Under the pieces are notes generated by a model. That model saw nothing but the letters and a program-made list of their open reading frames with translations. It had not been told where the DNA came from and made no database searches. The translations under genes were made by a program, and so were the position numbers. From Naganishia liquefaciens (taxonomy: Eukaryota > Basidiomycota > Tremellomycetes > Filobasidiales > Filobasidiaceae), in NCBI GenBank assembly GCA_013423385.1, contig BLZA01000018.1, forward strand, positions 186,001-250,000: 64,000 nucleotides of DNA. The letters are read 5' to 3'. The stretch's first letter is position 1. The number at the start of each line of letters is the position of its first letter. Below, in pieces: positions 9,946-21,823 of this stretch.

Positions 9946-12799
9946 CTTGGAGTGCGGTAGGCGTGATGGTGATACGACTATTGCAGACGAGAAGTGTTTC
10001 AAAGAGCGAGCTCAAGAGCGAGACGCAGAAGAAGCGAGACGCGAAGCATGTATATAAGTAGACTATCCATGGCATAACATGACCTCCTCTTCGGGAATGC
10101 GATAGTACTGATCCGGAGGCGCCTGGAGGGCCTGAAACCATGTAAACAGGTCAGGACGCGAACACAGGTGACATGGGAACCAAAACAAGATCAACTTTAC
10201 CTCCAAAGGACCCCTCCAAGCTAGTCGATCTGCAGTTACCGAGCCCAAAATTAGGCGACGAGCCCAGCCCTCGGTTTCCAGGTGTCCTGATGAGACCCGT
10301 TGTAGGTTTGCGCTTGGTGTGCATGAGAAACCCGCGCAAGATACGAAAGGACAGGTGTGGGTGATTCATGACACTGACGAACTTTGATGAGGAAAGGACG
10401 GGGACGTTGCGCGGCACCGGGCATCGCCAGTAGAGACGACTGAAATTTGATCAAGGGTAACCGGCAAGTGGCGAATGATGACGGATATGGCAAGCAGCGC
10501 AGGCTTTCGAGAGAGGTAGCATGCTTCGAGGAGAATTGGATGGCTATGTAGTGCCACTGGTTGGCCCCTCAGTCCTTCAGCCCTTCAGCCCTTGATATAG
10601 ATGCCAATAGATAGCAGAATACGACCAAACGGAATGCGAAAACGCGCGCTCAGAGACAAGAAAACTGCTGTTCCTCTGCTACTGGAGCATCAGTCCGTGA
10701 TGCGACAAGTGCAAGTACAAGCCCAAGCCGCAGCTGCTCACCCTAGCTTCCCAGCTGCTACCGCCGAACGCCCACCCGTGCTGCATGCTGCATGCTGCTG
10801 CATGCTCTGCCCGTCCTTCGTGGCTGCCCGCATCACAGCTGACCAACCGACGCCGATCCCTGCTGCCCCGTCCTTTCGGTGATCGCCCCTTTCGAGCCGA
10901 CCCGCTTCTCGCGGATCCTCCACTCCGACAGTCGCCAGCTGGGTTTCGTTGATGTTGCTGGTCGAACGTATCGTCTGATGAGAGTCGTCGTCCGTCCGTC
11001 ACCTTGAGATGCATCACCACAGCGACAGCCCGCCTCGCTCTCCCGTCACTCCGCCGCTTCGCGTCACCGTCGAGACCGCGACGCATTGTTCTCGACGAAC
11101 AGCACGCGGCAAGATGTCCAGCTTCGACATGCGTCCGCTTGTACGTCGACAAAGACTTCACTTGCCCCAATCGCCGTCGCATGGTGGACTTGCTGACATT
11201 GATTTCCACTTTCGCGCGAGAATCAGTCGACAAGCCGGACGAACGGGTTTCGATAGGAGGCCACTTGTCGCAATTGCAGAGCGCTCCAAGCTGACAATGA
11301 CGGAATTGCGGTTGATCAGGAGAACTTGAACAAAGGCTACAAAGAGCCAGAAGGCTGGGATCGTGTCAAGGGACCGGTGAGCGCAGCGAGTGTCGTGCCG
11401 TGCGAGCCTGATTCTTGCGCGACTTGCATGACATTTGAAACTTCGCCGATTTTGCGGTCGTACATCGTAAGTCGTCGATATGTTCACTTTTCCCAGGTTG
11501 CCGCTGCTGAGCAGAGCCTACTCGGACGTTCTTGCGTACGTGGCAATCATTCCAAGTCTGTCGAGTGTCCTGACAACATCGCAAGCCACCGGTCCGCCGC
11601 ATCGAGTCACGTGTTCTTTGCGATTCAGACGAGCTATCAAACGGTGCCGCCGCGTCATCAGCCGTTGGTGAGCTCTCCGGTGACACTTCTCATCGTCCGC
11701 CGCCCCGCGGCCCGCTTGTCCAGTCCTTTGCGTGCTTGGAGTCGGGAATGGGGAGTGCTCTGGAGTTGGTAGCTACATATGAAACGGCAGACGGAATGTA
11801 ACCCGTCCCGGTGAGCTAACCATCTCATAGCCTAAGGGCGGGCGATCTCGCCTGGTCCTGCATCACTTGCGCTTGCGACTGTAGGAGTTTGCTTATCTAG
11901 TTGCGCAGACGGTTATGTGCGTCAAGGCTGCTGAGCTAGATGCCATACCTCTATATGACTCAGCCCTAGTACAAGAAGTCCTGTCCTGACGCAAGACATG
12001 CCAGGCTATCTACGCTTCAGACATGGCGTGAACTGTCCTACGTGGCCATGACCGCAATTCACCTAAAGTGATGCACGTCTGGATTCGTCGGGTGCGATGT
12101 CTCCGGCATGATCTCGCATGTTACGCTAGAAACCGAAAGATGTCAGTTGTGCGCATGGAGAATGCTTTCGGCAAGTACTGACTAGTGGTCTCCAGGCGTT
12201 GTCTTCCTGTCGACATGAGCATTTCCACTAGAAGTGTGAAGTCAGCGTACAGTGCGGGAGTTCCGCTCCGCACGTTTTCAATGGGCCCCCCTAGCCAAAC
12301 TTCCCGTCCGAAACCATCTCCCGTCTTCCCGGACGACTTGCGCCGACGATGCATCAGCAGCGAGGAAGGACTAGGGTACGCAAGTTTCTCTTCTCTTACC
12401 TTCTCGAACTCTACCGACAGGGACCGATTCCAGCTTCCGGTTGAGATGGATGGGCCTAAAGGCTGTAGTTTCTGATATTGCCATCGTCGCAATAACTAGG
12501 ATTTCGTTGGATTCGACCGTAAATGGTTCCAGACAAGCATCAAGATAAAGTTTTCAGGAACTCGCGAAACGGGTCGAGGTGAGTTCTGATGAAGAGAAGC
12601 GAATATTTTTAATATATCGATGATTGGTTTACAACGTATCCAGCCCCTTGAATTAAAAAACCACACCGTACAGCTTGACCAATGCCTTCCCTTTCTCCAT
12701 GTCTCTCCTTCAAGGCCTAGATACACTCTAAGCCGTCCGTCTGGCAATAACTATTTCATCCCGTTTTGCACAATGCGATGGGCTAATACCGAGAGCCCA
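9946..12799. other. Gene-poor stretch, about 2.8 kb
   Basis: No gene could be supported here. Short open frames occur on both strands. A minus-strand frame at about 10063-10140 reads LQAPPDQYYRIPEEEVML after a possible acceptor and could be an upstream exon. A minus-strand frame from 12484 starts MAISETTAFRPIHL and soon meets a possible donor. CATGCTGC-type repeats sit near 10780-10810. None of these forms a convincing gene. Confidence 0.4.
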
Positions 12800-15110
12800 T
12801 TACCGGTACTCGACGTGATCCGCATTTTCGACCTTTTCGGTCTCGTCGAACTTTCCGTCCTCCTCTTCGGCCGAGCCGGCGTTTCGTGCGCCGGACGTAG
12901 TGGCGGCATGAACACTCGCGTCTGCGCCATCGAAAACCTCTGCAATCTCCTCGAGGAGCAGTCCTAGTGAGTGAGCGGGGTGTTAGTATGTACACTTGCG
13001 CCATAGCTAGAAACACTGACCTTTCGTCTCGGGGTAGAAGAAGTAGATGCTGAGAATGGCACACACTAGAACGACGTCGTAAACCTGTTTTGAGAAGCGA
13101 GAACTTGTTAGGGCGCATAACAAGATTTCGAACGTGACGTACGATGTAGTACTTCCATGCAAGCTTCTCCAAGGCGATAGGGTTGACGTATTGGTTGAAG
13201 AACAAGGCTGCCTGAACACACATCTGAAGAATTGCGAGACCTTTGCTTCGAAGGCTGAAAGGAAGGATTTCGACGGGGTAGGCCAAAGTCAAGCCGGTCT
13301 GAGAGAAAGGCAATGCCAAGTGAGCACGAGCACATCAGCGACAAGAAAATCGTGAGGCTCACAAAGGCGATATCGTAACTACGGGAACACAGAATAAGGT
13401 TAATCGATGTGCTTTTCGTGCGAGCGTGCTGAGTCGGACTCACGAGCCAAAGTACAAGAAGAGACAGGCAATGGTCACGTAGCCGGCGGCGACATTTTCG
13501 GTCTTCGCGTACACGGCGGAACAGGCGGTGATGATGACGTAGAAGATTAACATGCCGACAGCCGAAGTAAGCCAAAGGAATCGTCGACCAAGTCGTTCTA
13601 CAAGCATCGCGCCTCCGATGGCGAGTAGCCAGTTCCAGACTTGCTATTGGTGGAAGTTTCTCAGCATTCCATTTCGGCTGACGATTTTCGAGCCACATAC
13701 CAAACCACCGTTCAAGCCAGCTTGCTTGGTAGGATCCGTGAAGCTGAAAGAGGCGAGCAGATGAGTCCCTGTTCAGATCGGCAAACAGGCGGATCACACA
13801 CCCGATAGAGGTAAGAATCTTGGCAAAGTAGTACGAGATGATTCCGTTTCCAACCCCTGTCACAAGATCGTCAGTCAACGCTCCGATGTACCGATAGGTA
13901 TAGCTTACATTGCGAGTAAAAGCCGACCATGATCAAGATCAAGAGTCTGTGTCGGTTTCCCTTTGTCTTGAAGAAGCTGGCGTAAGTCGTTCCGGCTTCG
14001 GCAATCTTTTCGGCGGCGATGGCTTCCTTGATTTCGTCGAATTCGTAGATGACCAATTCATCGTCTCGGTCACCGTTTGCGTGGTATTTGCAGAGAATAT
14101 CGTAGGCCTCCTGTTCTCGACCTTTGCTGACGAGCCATCGCACACTCTCGGGCGTCCAGTAGATGAATGACAATTGAAGTACTCCGGGCAGTGCTTGAAT
14201 CAACTTTGCAAGAAACAGGGTAATTAGTGAAAAGGTACTCCCGGAGGCAACGCGCGTCTCACACAGGGGAGTCGCCAGCACCAGTCAGTGGCGATGTTCA
14301 ATGTGCCGAATCTATATGAACCCTGTTGTGAGCGACTGCCCACTTGTGAAGTCGCATCGCAGACCTACGTGAGCCAAGCGGCGATGATGGATCCGATATA
14401 CCAGCAGGTATTGATCAAAGCTGTTGCTTGAGCACTGAGTCGAAGGTTTCAGTCAGCATGAGCTTCACTTCTCGTTGCAGTGAAATTAAAGTCACATACC
14501 GGTTTCGAGGGTGAGTCAGTTCTATGGGCAAGTGCAAGGGGTAAAGTCAGCGCGAAATCCCTGGTCAGGAGTCATATCGCCAGTTCTGACGTACCGGAGA
14601 CATATGCAGGACTGGCGATACCCTGGAAGGCTGCTCCAAGGCCGACAATCAAACGGCCGGCAAGCATGTCCCATCCTCCTTTGGTGAACGTCTGAACCAA
14701 TGCACCAATAATGATTAAAGTGGCGCCGACAGCGATCGCCATTCGTCGACCATATCTGTCTGAGACGAGCGGCACAAGGGGAATACCGATAATGGAGCCC
14801 AGGGCATAACTTGCCGTAATGATACCGAGCTTGTTGGCATCGGGATCGTCGATGGCTTTAACGAAGATGGGCATCGTCAACAGACCGTTCATCAGACTGC
14901 CATCGTAACCCGAATTCTGTTTGTTTCGTGTCAGACGGGATGGAATTCGATTCAGCCACCATGACTTACGACTGTACCGAGGTAACCAAGCAACGTGAAG
15001 AGCGTAAGCTTTCGCAGTCCCTTGTCCTGCCACCAGTTCTGGTGAGTGTTGTTGCGCAACTGGTTGACCACATTCGGTGATGCCGATGTTGGACCGACAG
15101 GAGCAGGCAT
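12800..15110 (-). CDS. MFS sugar-porter-type transporter (hexose/lactose permease-like)
   Basis: This is a 12-helix plasma-membrane sugar transporter of the fungal lactose-permease/hexose group. The start at 15110 gives MPAPVGPTSASPNVV and an N-terminal cytosolic part (NQLRNNTHQNWWQDKGLRKL). Exons then carry GYDGSLMNGLL in helix 1, the loop 2-3 signature SDRYGRR, AGRLIVGLGAAFQG, PESVRWLVSKGREQEAYDI (the PESPRWL motif) and a central charged loop. After that come GLNGGLQVWNWLLAIGGAML, VERLGRRFLW, YPVEILPFSLRSKGLAI, NPIALEKLAWKYYIV and YFFYPETKG. The protein ends in an acidic tail, ENADHVEYR. About nine introns are present. The substrate cannot be told from sequence. It lies alone, with gene-poor DNA on both sides. 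Confidence 0.88.
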
Positions 15111-16555
15111 GTTGTATTAAGGATCTTCGTTTGGTATGTTATGTTGGACAATCAAGGAAGATGCGCTCTAGTTCTTGTCGGTCGGCGAATAGGATGAGCT
15201 AGAGCGGGTACTTCTGCGGAGAAAAAGCGACTAGCACGGGGGGAGTCTGGGGCTCAACTTCCAATATATCCTCGTCGTTATGCTACGCAGGGACTACGCA
15301 GCTCTTCGTACAAAGATGTATGGGGAAAGCCCTGGGGACCCACTCGAAGACGCTGTCCACGCTCGAGAAGTATCGGCGAGCGTGTTGACGACTTGGATGA
15401 TCGCGTGTTCCTCCGAGAAGCGGCTTCGGGATATCATGCTGGACAGCTGTCAGACAGGCAGGCAGGCTGCGAAGCACTCAGCCATGTTTCAGCTGAAGGG
15501 TCCAAACTAGAGGTGCCACACTGAGCCAGGGAAACTGCCAGGGTGCTCACAGTGTCTTGCCAGAGCATTGCCTGGATAGTTGCCAAGAGGGCTCAAGTAT
15601 TGCCCCGCATTAGTTGACAGATGTTCGCGCTTCGCGGGGAAGCTTTCGCGAATGCAAGATGCCGATGCCGGTCAATTCTGCAGGATGGCGCGGGTTCCTG
15701 GCCGAGATGCTAGGAGCTCGACCGGCGGCTCCCGCCCGCCTGCTAAGCCGCCCACTATCAGGGCCCCTTGCACAGCAACAGCGGGTGGTGAAAACGGACC
15801 GATCGGACAGCTGATCGGACCTGTGTGATGCGGGCTCGCAAGTGGCCAGCTAGGTGGCCGCTGAAATAGCTGCAGGATGCTCCGTGGATAGCTCCGAGGA
15901 TGAATTGCGCGGAGAAATTAGAGTGATCCTTTGCGGCACGACCGCCGCAATCAACCTTAAGCCAGTATACCAAGCTGTGTGCCAAATAGCCAGCGTGCCT
16001 GACGGTAAGGTTGTGCACCTGTTGGATCGATTTCGCCGTTGATAATTTGACCGATGTCTAATAATTGTCCTCTATGAACACAAGGCGATCCGTAGATACC
16101 TACTCGTCTCAGACAGGCTGGCAACCGAATCTGGGCCACTGCCGCAGGGAGCGCTAGAGCGAGTCCCTCAGCAGCTCTCTGGGTCCCACTGCCGTGCAAT
16201 CGACAAGCAACGACTAAAAGTAGCTGCAAAGCTCTCTATTCACGGCAAGCTGTTCAGCAAGTCGTGCAACAATCGACGACAACAGAGCGATTAACAGAGC
16301 AGGCGGGAGATACAAGCCAGTCTTCGACATGTGCATCTACAGAACTCCCTGTAAGAGATCGGATCAGCTTTCGGATTCTATTCGACAAGCAGATCGGCAG
16401 GTGAGCTGGCAGGTGGGTAGTTAGCCAATGTAAGAATTCCCGATGACCGATGAATGTAGATCACGGCGATATTAACGCGGGCGATACCGCATGCGATACT
16501 TCCGGAAGCGATACTTCTGCGGGGTATACAATCAGGTGTCAACATGACAGACGTA
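15111..16555. other. Gene-poor stretch between two transporter genes
   Basis: Only short open frames without family features or splice logic are present. The first few hundred bases next to 15111 should hold the promoter of the sugar transporter. Nothing else was recognised. Confidence 0.4.
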
Positions 16556-18594
16556 TCAGTTTGTTTTATTCTTCTTCCTCTTGACCTCATCTTTGACCAT
16601 GCTTTGCATGCTGCTCGCAACCAGAGCCAGAGACACCGCCGCCAAGGAATAAGCCACAGTCGGGCCGCGCGTCCAGTATAAGGTTGTTGCCCACATCGGT
16701 CCTATCGCGCGACCAAGTTGACCCTGCGGGACATCGAGCGGTGTAAGTGGCAATAATGCCGATGCTACAGAGATCAAAGAAGACCCACTCTAGATCGGAA
16801 TCCGCCAAGCGCCCGGCCTCGAGGCAGGCGAGATACGGTTCTCGAATTCTGCCCCGAAACCCCTCGTTCATCATCCTCGTCGCAACACGCGGCTGCGGCT
16901 GCCATCATGCCAGTCACGCACGTTGCGCTAGTGTACGCCAAACAAGTCGCAATGGTGTAAAGCATTGCGGTGCTGTAAGCCGAATCCCGCACGACCGGGA
17001 ATGGAAGGGCGGCCATGAGAAACAGAGCGAGTATGCAGCTGTAGATGCCTTGTCTGGTAAACGTCAACTCCGTGACTCTGCCCTTCGAAAGTGCCCTCCG
17101 CACATAACCGCCTTGAAGCAGTGATGACAAGATACCAATGTCTTTAAGCGGATTCGAGTCAGCATAGTCGCCAGGTTGGTGTTTGTGTGATAACATACAC
17201 GAAAGTAGCATCCCGTTCTGCCTATTTGTGGCATGGAATAAATCATAGGCTATTTGAAGGAGACCATGTTCAGTCTCTCTGTTTCCTGAAAGCCTGCAGA
17301 CAACCCGCTTACTGAGGAAAGTCAAAGTGAATTCGGCCTGCACCATTGCGTTATCAGTACCCTGAATCCGAGGTCGGGCCTCGACTTACCCCTGAGAAAA
17401 AAAGTAAGAAGAAGCCATGAAGCCGACCCAGCTTTTTCAGTCTATTTCGACGGATTTCAAAGCTCTCCTTCACGGTCTCGCTGTGGCGCGCTTCGTCTTT
17501 GACAACTGCTTGCCGCGACTTTTTGTAATCCTTGGTTTCCGGCAAGTTGATAATTAAGTATACAGTCTCAAGTACCAGCAGTCCGACGGAGATTGCAGCC
17601 GGAAATGCATAGACATTCCATTTTGTGTCTGAGGCGACTCTGCTGGAAAGCGGCAGAGGTTGAGACGCAAAGTAGGCTCCTAGAGATGGTCTGACGAGGA
17701 GTATGAGGAATTCGAACGATCGAATTTGGATGACATCTTTATCGTTGAGAGCCTTACCCAAATGTGAAGCATATCGAGAAGGCTAGTCCAATCAAGGCAA
17801 GAGACTTTGATCTGGTGTTCGCGTCCGTAACGTCGCTGATGATTGCACTTGAGATAATCACGGATCAACGGTTGGTGGGTTGATGATTGCTCGATGGACA
17901 GCTTACGTGCTAAGCTGGACATTCCCCTCGGAGAGTCCCCCGACTAGTCTCGACAACATGTAAGAACTCTATTAAATTGAAAATGCAGGCTAAGACGGTA
18001 ATCAGGCGGATCTGTCCAGAAGGGCTTACAAAGGTGGTGGAACGCAGCCATATAGCGGCGGAAAGGATATTTCCAACCATTGTTGCCAACAAGACCTTCT
18101 TCCTGCCATACTTGTCCGATACTGCAAGGATACGAAGGGATGAGCGAAAGAGGTCGAGCCAGGCCAACTGAGTGTCACTCTACTCACGTCTTCCCAAGAA
18201 TGGCGATATCACGCACTGGCATAGGCTGAACACCGATCCCATTGCTCCTCCTAAGAGCACTACATCCCATTTCTTGTTATAGTTTCCCGTGATTCCGCCG
18301 CCCTCTACACCGCTCGGGGTATAGGTTCCAGGTGCAAATGATGTAAGACGGGCTCGGGTTTGACGGAAGAAGGCGAGGGATTGTGCCAACAGGGTAGTCG
18401 GATCATTGGATTCTTGAACCGTGTAGAAGTCAATCAGCCGTGGAAAGAGCGGCAATGGCAGTGTGAAGGCTGAGATTGCGCAAAGTCTGGTGAGCACCCC
18501 GTTCACTCAACTTTCGTTTGCACTTACCGAGAAGATCCAGCACTAAGGCGATGAAGACGGTCAAGACGACCGACTTGGGCGATATGATTGCCAT
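16556..18594 (-). CDS. MFS transporter, TetA/YCR023C-like
   Basis: This is a major facilitator of the group related to bacterial tetracycline exporters and yeast YCR023C, probably in the vacuolar or plasma membrane; its substrate is unknown. The start at 18594 gives MAIISPKSVVLTVFIALVLD, the first membrane helix. Next come FTLPLPLFPRLIDFY, a loop with FAPGTYTPSGVEGGG, and GGAMGSVFSLCQCVISPFLG. The loop 2-3 signature SDKYGRKKVLLATMVGN precedes RLVGGLSEGNVQLSTAIISD and ALIGLAFSICFTFG. The central charged loop is at about 17400-17540. The second half has FTLTFLSKRV, YIGILSSLLQGGYVRR and TRQGIYSCILALFLMAALPF. The last exon ends GRAIGPMWATTLYWTRGPTVAYS and a Lys-rich tail. It is unrelated in sequence to the neighbouring sugar porter. 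Confidence 0.8.
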
Positions 18595-19272
18595 GGCTGC
18601 TGCTGAAGTTCTGGCCAAGGATGGAGGAAGGCTTCGCGATGCAAGTAGCTGTTAATATGTTGATAGAGATGTTGCCAGAGTGGATACTGGCTCGATCACT
18701 TTTGCGGGGACTCCTTGCCTTCTCAGAATTCCGAGACAAAGGCAGTCACCGAGTTATATTGGGCTTTGTCAGCTGCTTTGTTGCCAAGCTGATATTGGTC
18801 AAGCAACAGCAGGTCTCTCGGGCTATCAACCCCTGTACTTGGATTAGGTCAGTGAAGCCATTGCCCGTGTCCTTGAGGACTTAAATACGTGACTGGACGT
18901 AAGGACAGGCAACAGCCGGCTAGTAGCCGGTGTTCTGAACCCGATCACGCTAGAATGGCTGTAGGAGTAACAAAATATAATGCTTCCTTCGGACAATCCT
19001 TCAAGCAGCTGATCACGTAGTCCCTTCACCAGACCATCGTGTGCATGGCATGTCTATCCCATGAAATACATCAGTGGATGATTCTTGACAGTAATCGAAA
19101 GCGGGATCTCCGAAGTCTACAACGCCATTTCGCTTTGTAGTATCATCATTCAAACACGAATTGAATCCGACTGGGCTACAAGAGTCATCTCTTCGACTAG
19201 TCTTCATGCTTAAGGAATCCATCCAAGCTCGTCTGATGCTGTAAATCATCCCGAACCGCTTTCAGCCAGTGC
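18595..19272. other. Intergenic region upstream of the YCR023C-like gene
   Basis: No coding frame or RNA gene was recognised. The part next to 18595 should contain the promoter of the minus-strand transporter. The other end lies just past the stop of the HMCES gene. Confidence 0.35.
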
Positions 19273-21441
19273 TTAAGGTTCCACCACACAGGCTGCACAT
19301 ACCGTGCTTTCCAAACCTTCCTCCCCAGTTCCGCCCTGCGTGGTCGCTCCCTTGGCCTTCCTTTCTCGTGGTACACTCTTATTAACTTTTGCTTCCACGG
19401 TCGTCTCGTTCGTGCCAGATGATTTCGATGCCGCCGCAGGAGTCTTTTTCCTCGGTCTTGACGTTTCCGGAGATGAGATCACCTGAATCTCATCCTCCTC
19501 CGACACCACTTCTGAGATCGGATGCTTTCTCTTGCGCGTGATACGGGGCGAGACATCTTCGCGCTTGCTGATCGTCTTTTGTACACTCGATCTCGTTTGC
19601 CTCGGAGAGACGATTGCTACCTCGGGAGATGCGACGTTGGTCTTGCCCTTGCCTTTTCCGCCTCTAGGCGTCTTCGGGTTTGGCGCATTCGAATCGTCCC
19701 CAATGCCCGTCTCAAACTCGTGTTCTTCTTTTTTCGTTGGTGGTAAGTCTGTATTCCTGTCCGGAGACGAGTCGGAAACCTGTTCAGCTTCGACTTTGAG
19801 ATCGAGCTTCGGCGTTGAGGCTGGGGAATGCACCTGTTTCGCGCGGTTGGTTCTCGGCTTCTCATCAACGTGAGCATCGTCTGGTACCTTGACTTCGCCA
19901 CTGTGTTGACGCTTGACCGGCAGCTTCCCTTCGAGGTTGTCCTTGGCTTTTGGCGACGAATCCGACGTTTTGACTGGTACGCCCTCACCAGTCTGTTTCT
20001 TGAAAAAGTTGGCGATACCATCCTTGCGCTCCTTGACGGGAAGCACGAATGACGGAGAATTGTTGCCAATCTTGCCTACTTCTGAGGGCACTGGATAGCT
20101 GAGCGCAGCCAAGATCAGACCGCGTCGGCACCGTCAGGATATCGTTGCCTACCACTCAACCTCGCCGTCATATGGTCTCAGCAATTTTGCGACCTGTGGC
20201 GTCCACCCATCCCGACAATCAAGCCACCGCACGCATTCTTCCTCCTTTTCAAGGATCACAGGCATCCGGTCATGCAGCCATTGAAGAGATTTGCATGGTG
20301 TCGTCGTGAGGATCGTAAACGTCTTGATAGGTGGATCCGAGGCCGGCGCGTCGACATATTTAACGGTGTCATATAGGCCGGCCAGTAGCATAAGATGAGG
20401 AATAGATCCTTTGTTCGGTGGGAGTTTGGTGAAGTGGGGAATCTTGAGAGTTCCCTTCTGAATAGAGAGTATGCATGTCAGCCGATATGGTCGAGCACAA
20501 TTGATGATTGTAACGGACTTTCTGCCATTCGTAATAGCTATTAGAGAGTCAGAGTCGTGTCATGACAGCCAAGATTCGAACATACCCTTGGACGACAACA
20601 AGGCAACGCTTGGGACCCTTAAGAGACTGCCACATTCCCCCTGCGTTATCTCTGATGTACAGATGTCAGCCATGAGCGATCTTAACAAGAAAGGACAACG
20701 GACGTCAGGTTTTCGGATCGCGCATTTATGGTGTTCAATGGGCCTGATGGTGGATGTTTGGACCAGTGTGGGATAAGGCCCCATTGCCTGTGCAAAGACT
20801 ATAAGTGACGGCGACGATTTCGACTAGAACGACGACTGACATCGTTTCAATCACCAATTCCTGGTTTCCCACGTCAAACGGATCTTTCCTTTCCTCCCGT
20901 GTCACTTCAGCGATCTCTCCACCTTCTCCTCCTCCTCTGAGTCTAAGATCCGAACCGCGCTCCTGCGTTGGTTTCAGACGCAGCACAATACCGTTCGATC
21001 GAGGCGCAACATTATAATTCCCTTGCCGGAATCGGTCTTCGTTCTCCCATTCGAGGCGTGTAGCGATAAGTCTTCCGTCTTCTTCCCCTTGCTGGACGAC
21101 TCCCGCGTCTTGCGTCTCTTCGTCCGAGGCTGGCCATTCGAGAGCTTCTTCCTCTTCTTGATCTGATTGTTCCACCACCTGAGACGCCGCCGCTGGTCGC
21201 ACAACTTGACCTTGAACACCTTGCCTGTCACGGCGGCGTTGTCTATCCTGCCGTTGCCTGTTTCTTCCCGCTTCGCCTTGACGGGCCCGCCTTGCAGCAG
21301 CATGCGGATTATTGAGCATGCGCGGGAAGTGGTAAACGATTCCTGCTCGAATTTCGTCGGCCTGCGAGAAGACAGTTAGGTATGGCTTTACCGTACGGAT
21401 TGGATACGGACGGGAACACCGAGGGCGAATCTTCCGCACAT
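19273..21441 (-). CDS. HMCES: HMCES/SRAP-domain abasic-site DNA-protein crosslink sensor
   Basis: SRAP proteins (HMCES, YedK) use their second residue, Cys2, to form a stable crosslink with abasic sites in single-stranded DNA and so protect replication. The start at 21441 gives MCGRFALGVPVRIQ, placing the catalytic Cys directly after Met. The next exon has ADEIRAG, then a basic and acidic insert of roughly 100 residues. It is followed by YNVAPRS and, in later exons, WGLIPHWSKHPPS, NTINARSENLT, GPKRCLVVVQG, YYEW and LHDRMPVIL. These cover the expected active-site Asn, Glu and His. After VRWLDC the SRAP fold ends. A C-terminal tail of about 270 residues (exon 19273-20112) is rich in Lys, Ser and Glu and includes the NFFKK motif (ANFFKKQ), resembling PCNA or other partner-binding tails. 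About six introns. Confidence 0.9.
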
Positions 21442-21823
21442 GTCGGCAGCCGTGTGTGGGGCGAAGGGGGGATGCGAGACAGAGCAACACAAGACGCTCA
21501 CATCTGCGAGTAACGTATCACCCACCTGCTCGAAACAGCTTGCAATGCCGGTGGCGGTCATTCGTCATTCCGCCTTCATGTGCGCGCAATCGACGCGCCG
21601 AGTCGTCGGAAGCAGATTCTCTCGTGAGTGTCCTCTTCTTTCATCAGCCTGTTTCAACTTTCAACGCGATTCGTCTGCTACTCATTATATCTCTCGCACA
21701 ATCAACCACAGTCTGCGGATCTGCAGTAATTCACCCTCGGGTCCGTGAGGCCACTTGTTCTTCTGGGCTTGGTGAAACGGCGCTCTTGACCGGATCAGCG
21801 CCCGTACTCCACTAGAATCAAGA
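21442..21823. promoter_or_regulatory. Shared divergent promoter region
   Basis: About 380 bases separate the start codons of the HMCES gene (-) and the MYST acetyltransferase gene (+). It must serve both. No specific site was recognised. Confidence 0.4.

Noticed and set aside
12121-12484. Minus-strand open frame of about 120 codons, and a second frame starting MAISETTAFRPIHL at 12484
   Set aside because: No family features. The frame starting at ATG soon meets GTAAGA, and no acceptor leads to a convincing continuation.
15111-16555. Possible transposon relic between the two transporter genes
   Set aside because: No terminal repeats, target-site duplication or transposase or reverse-transcriptase motif was seen.
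12800-18594. Idea that the two MFS transporters form a tandem duplicate or a metabolic cluster
   Set aside because: Their signatures belong to different MFS families, and no biosynthetic or regulatory gene lies between or beside them.
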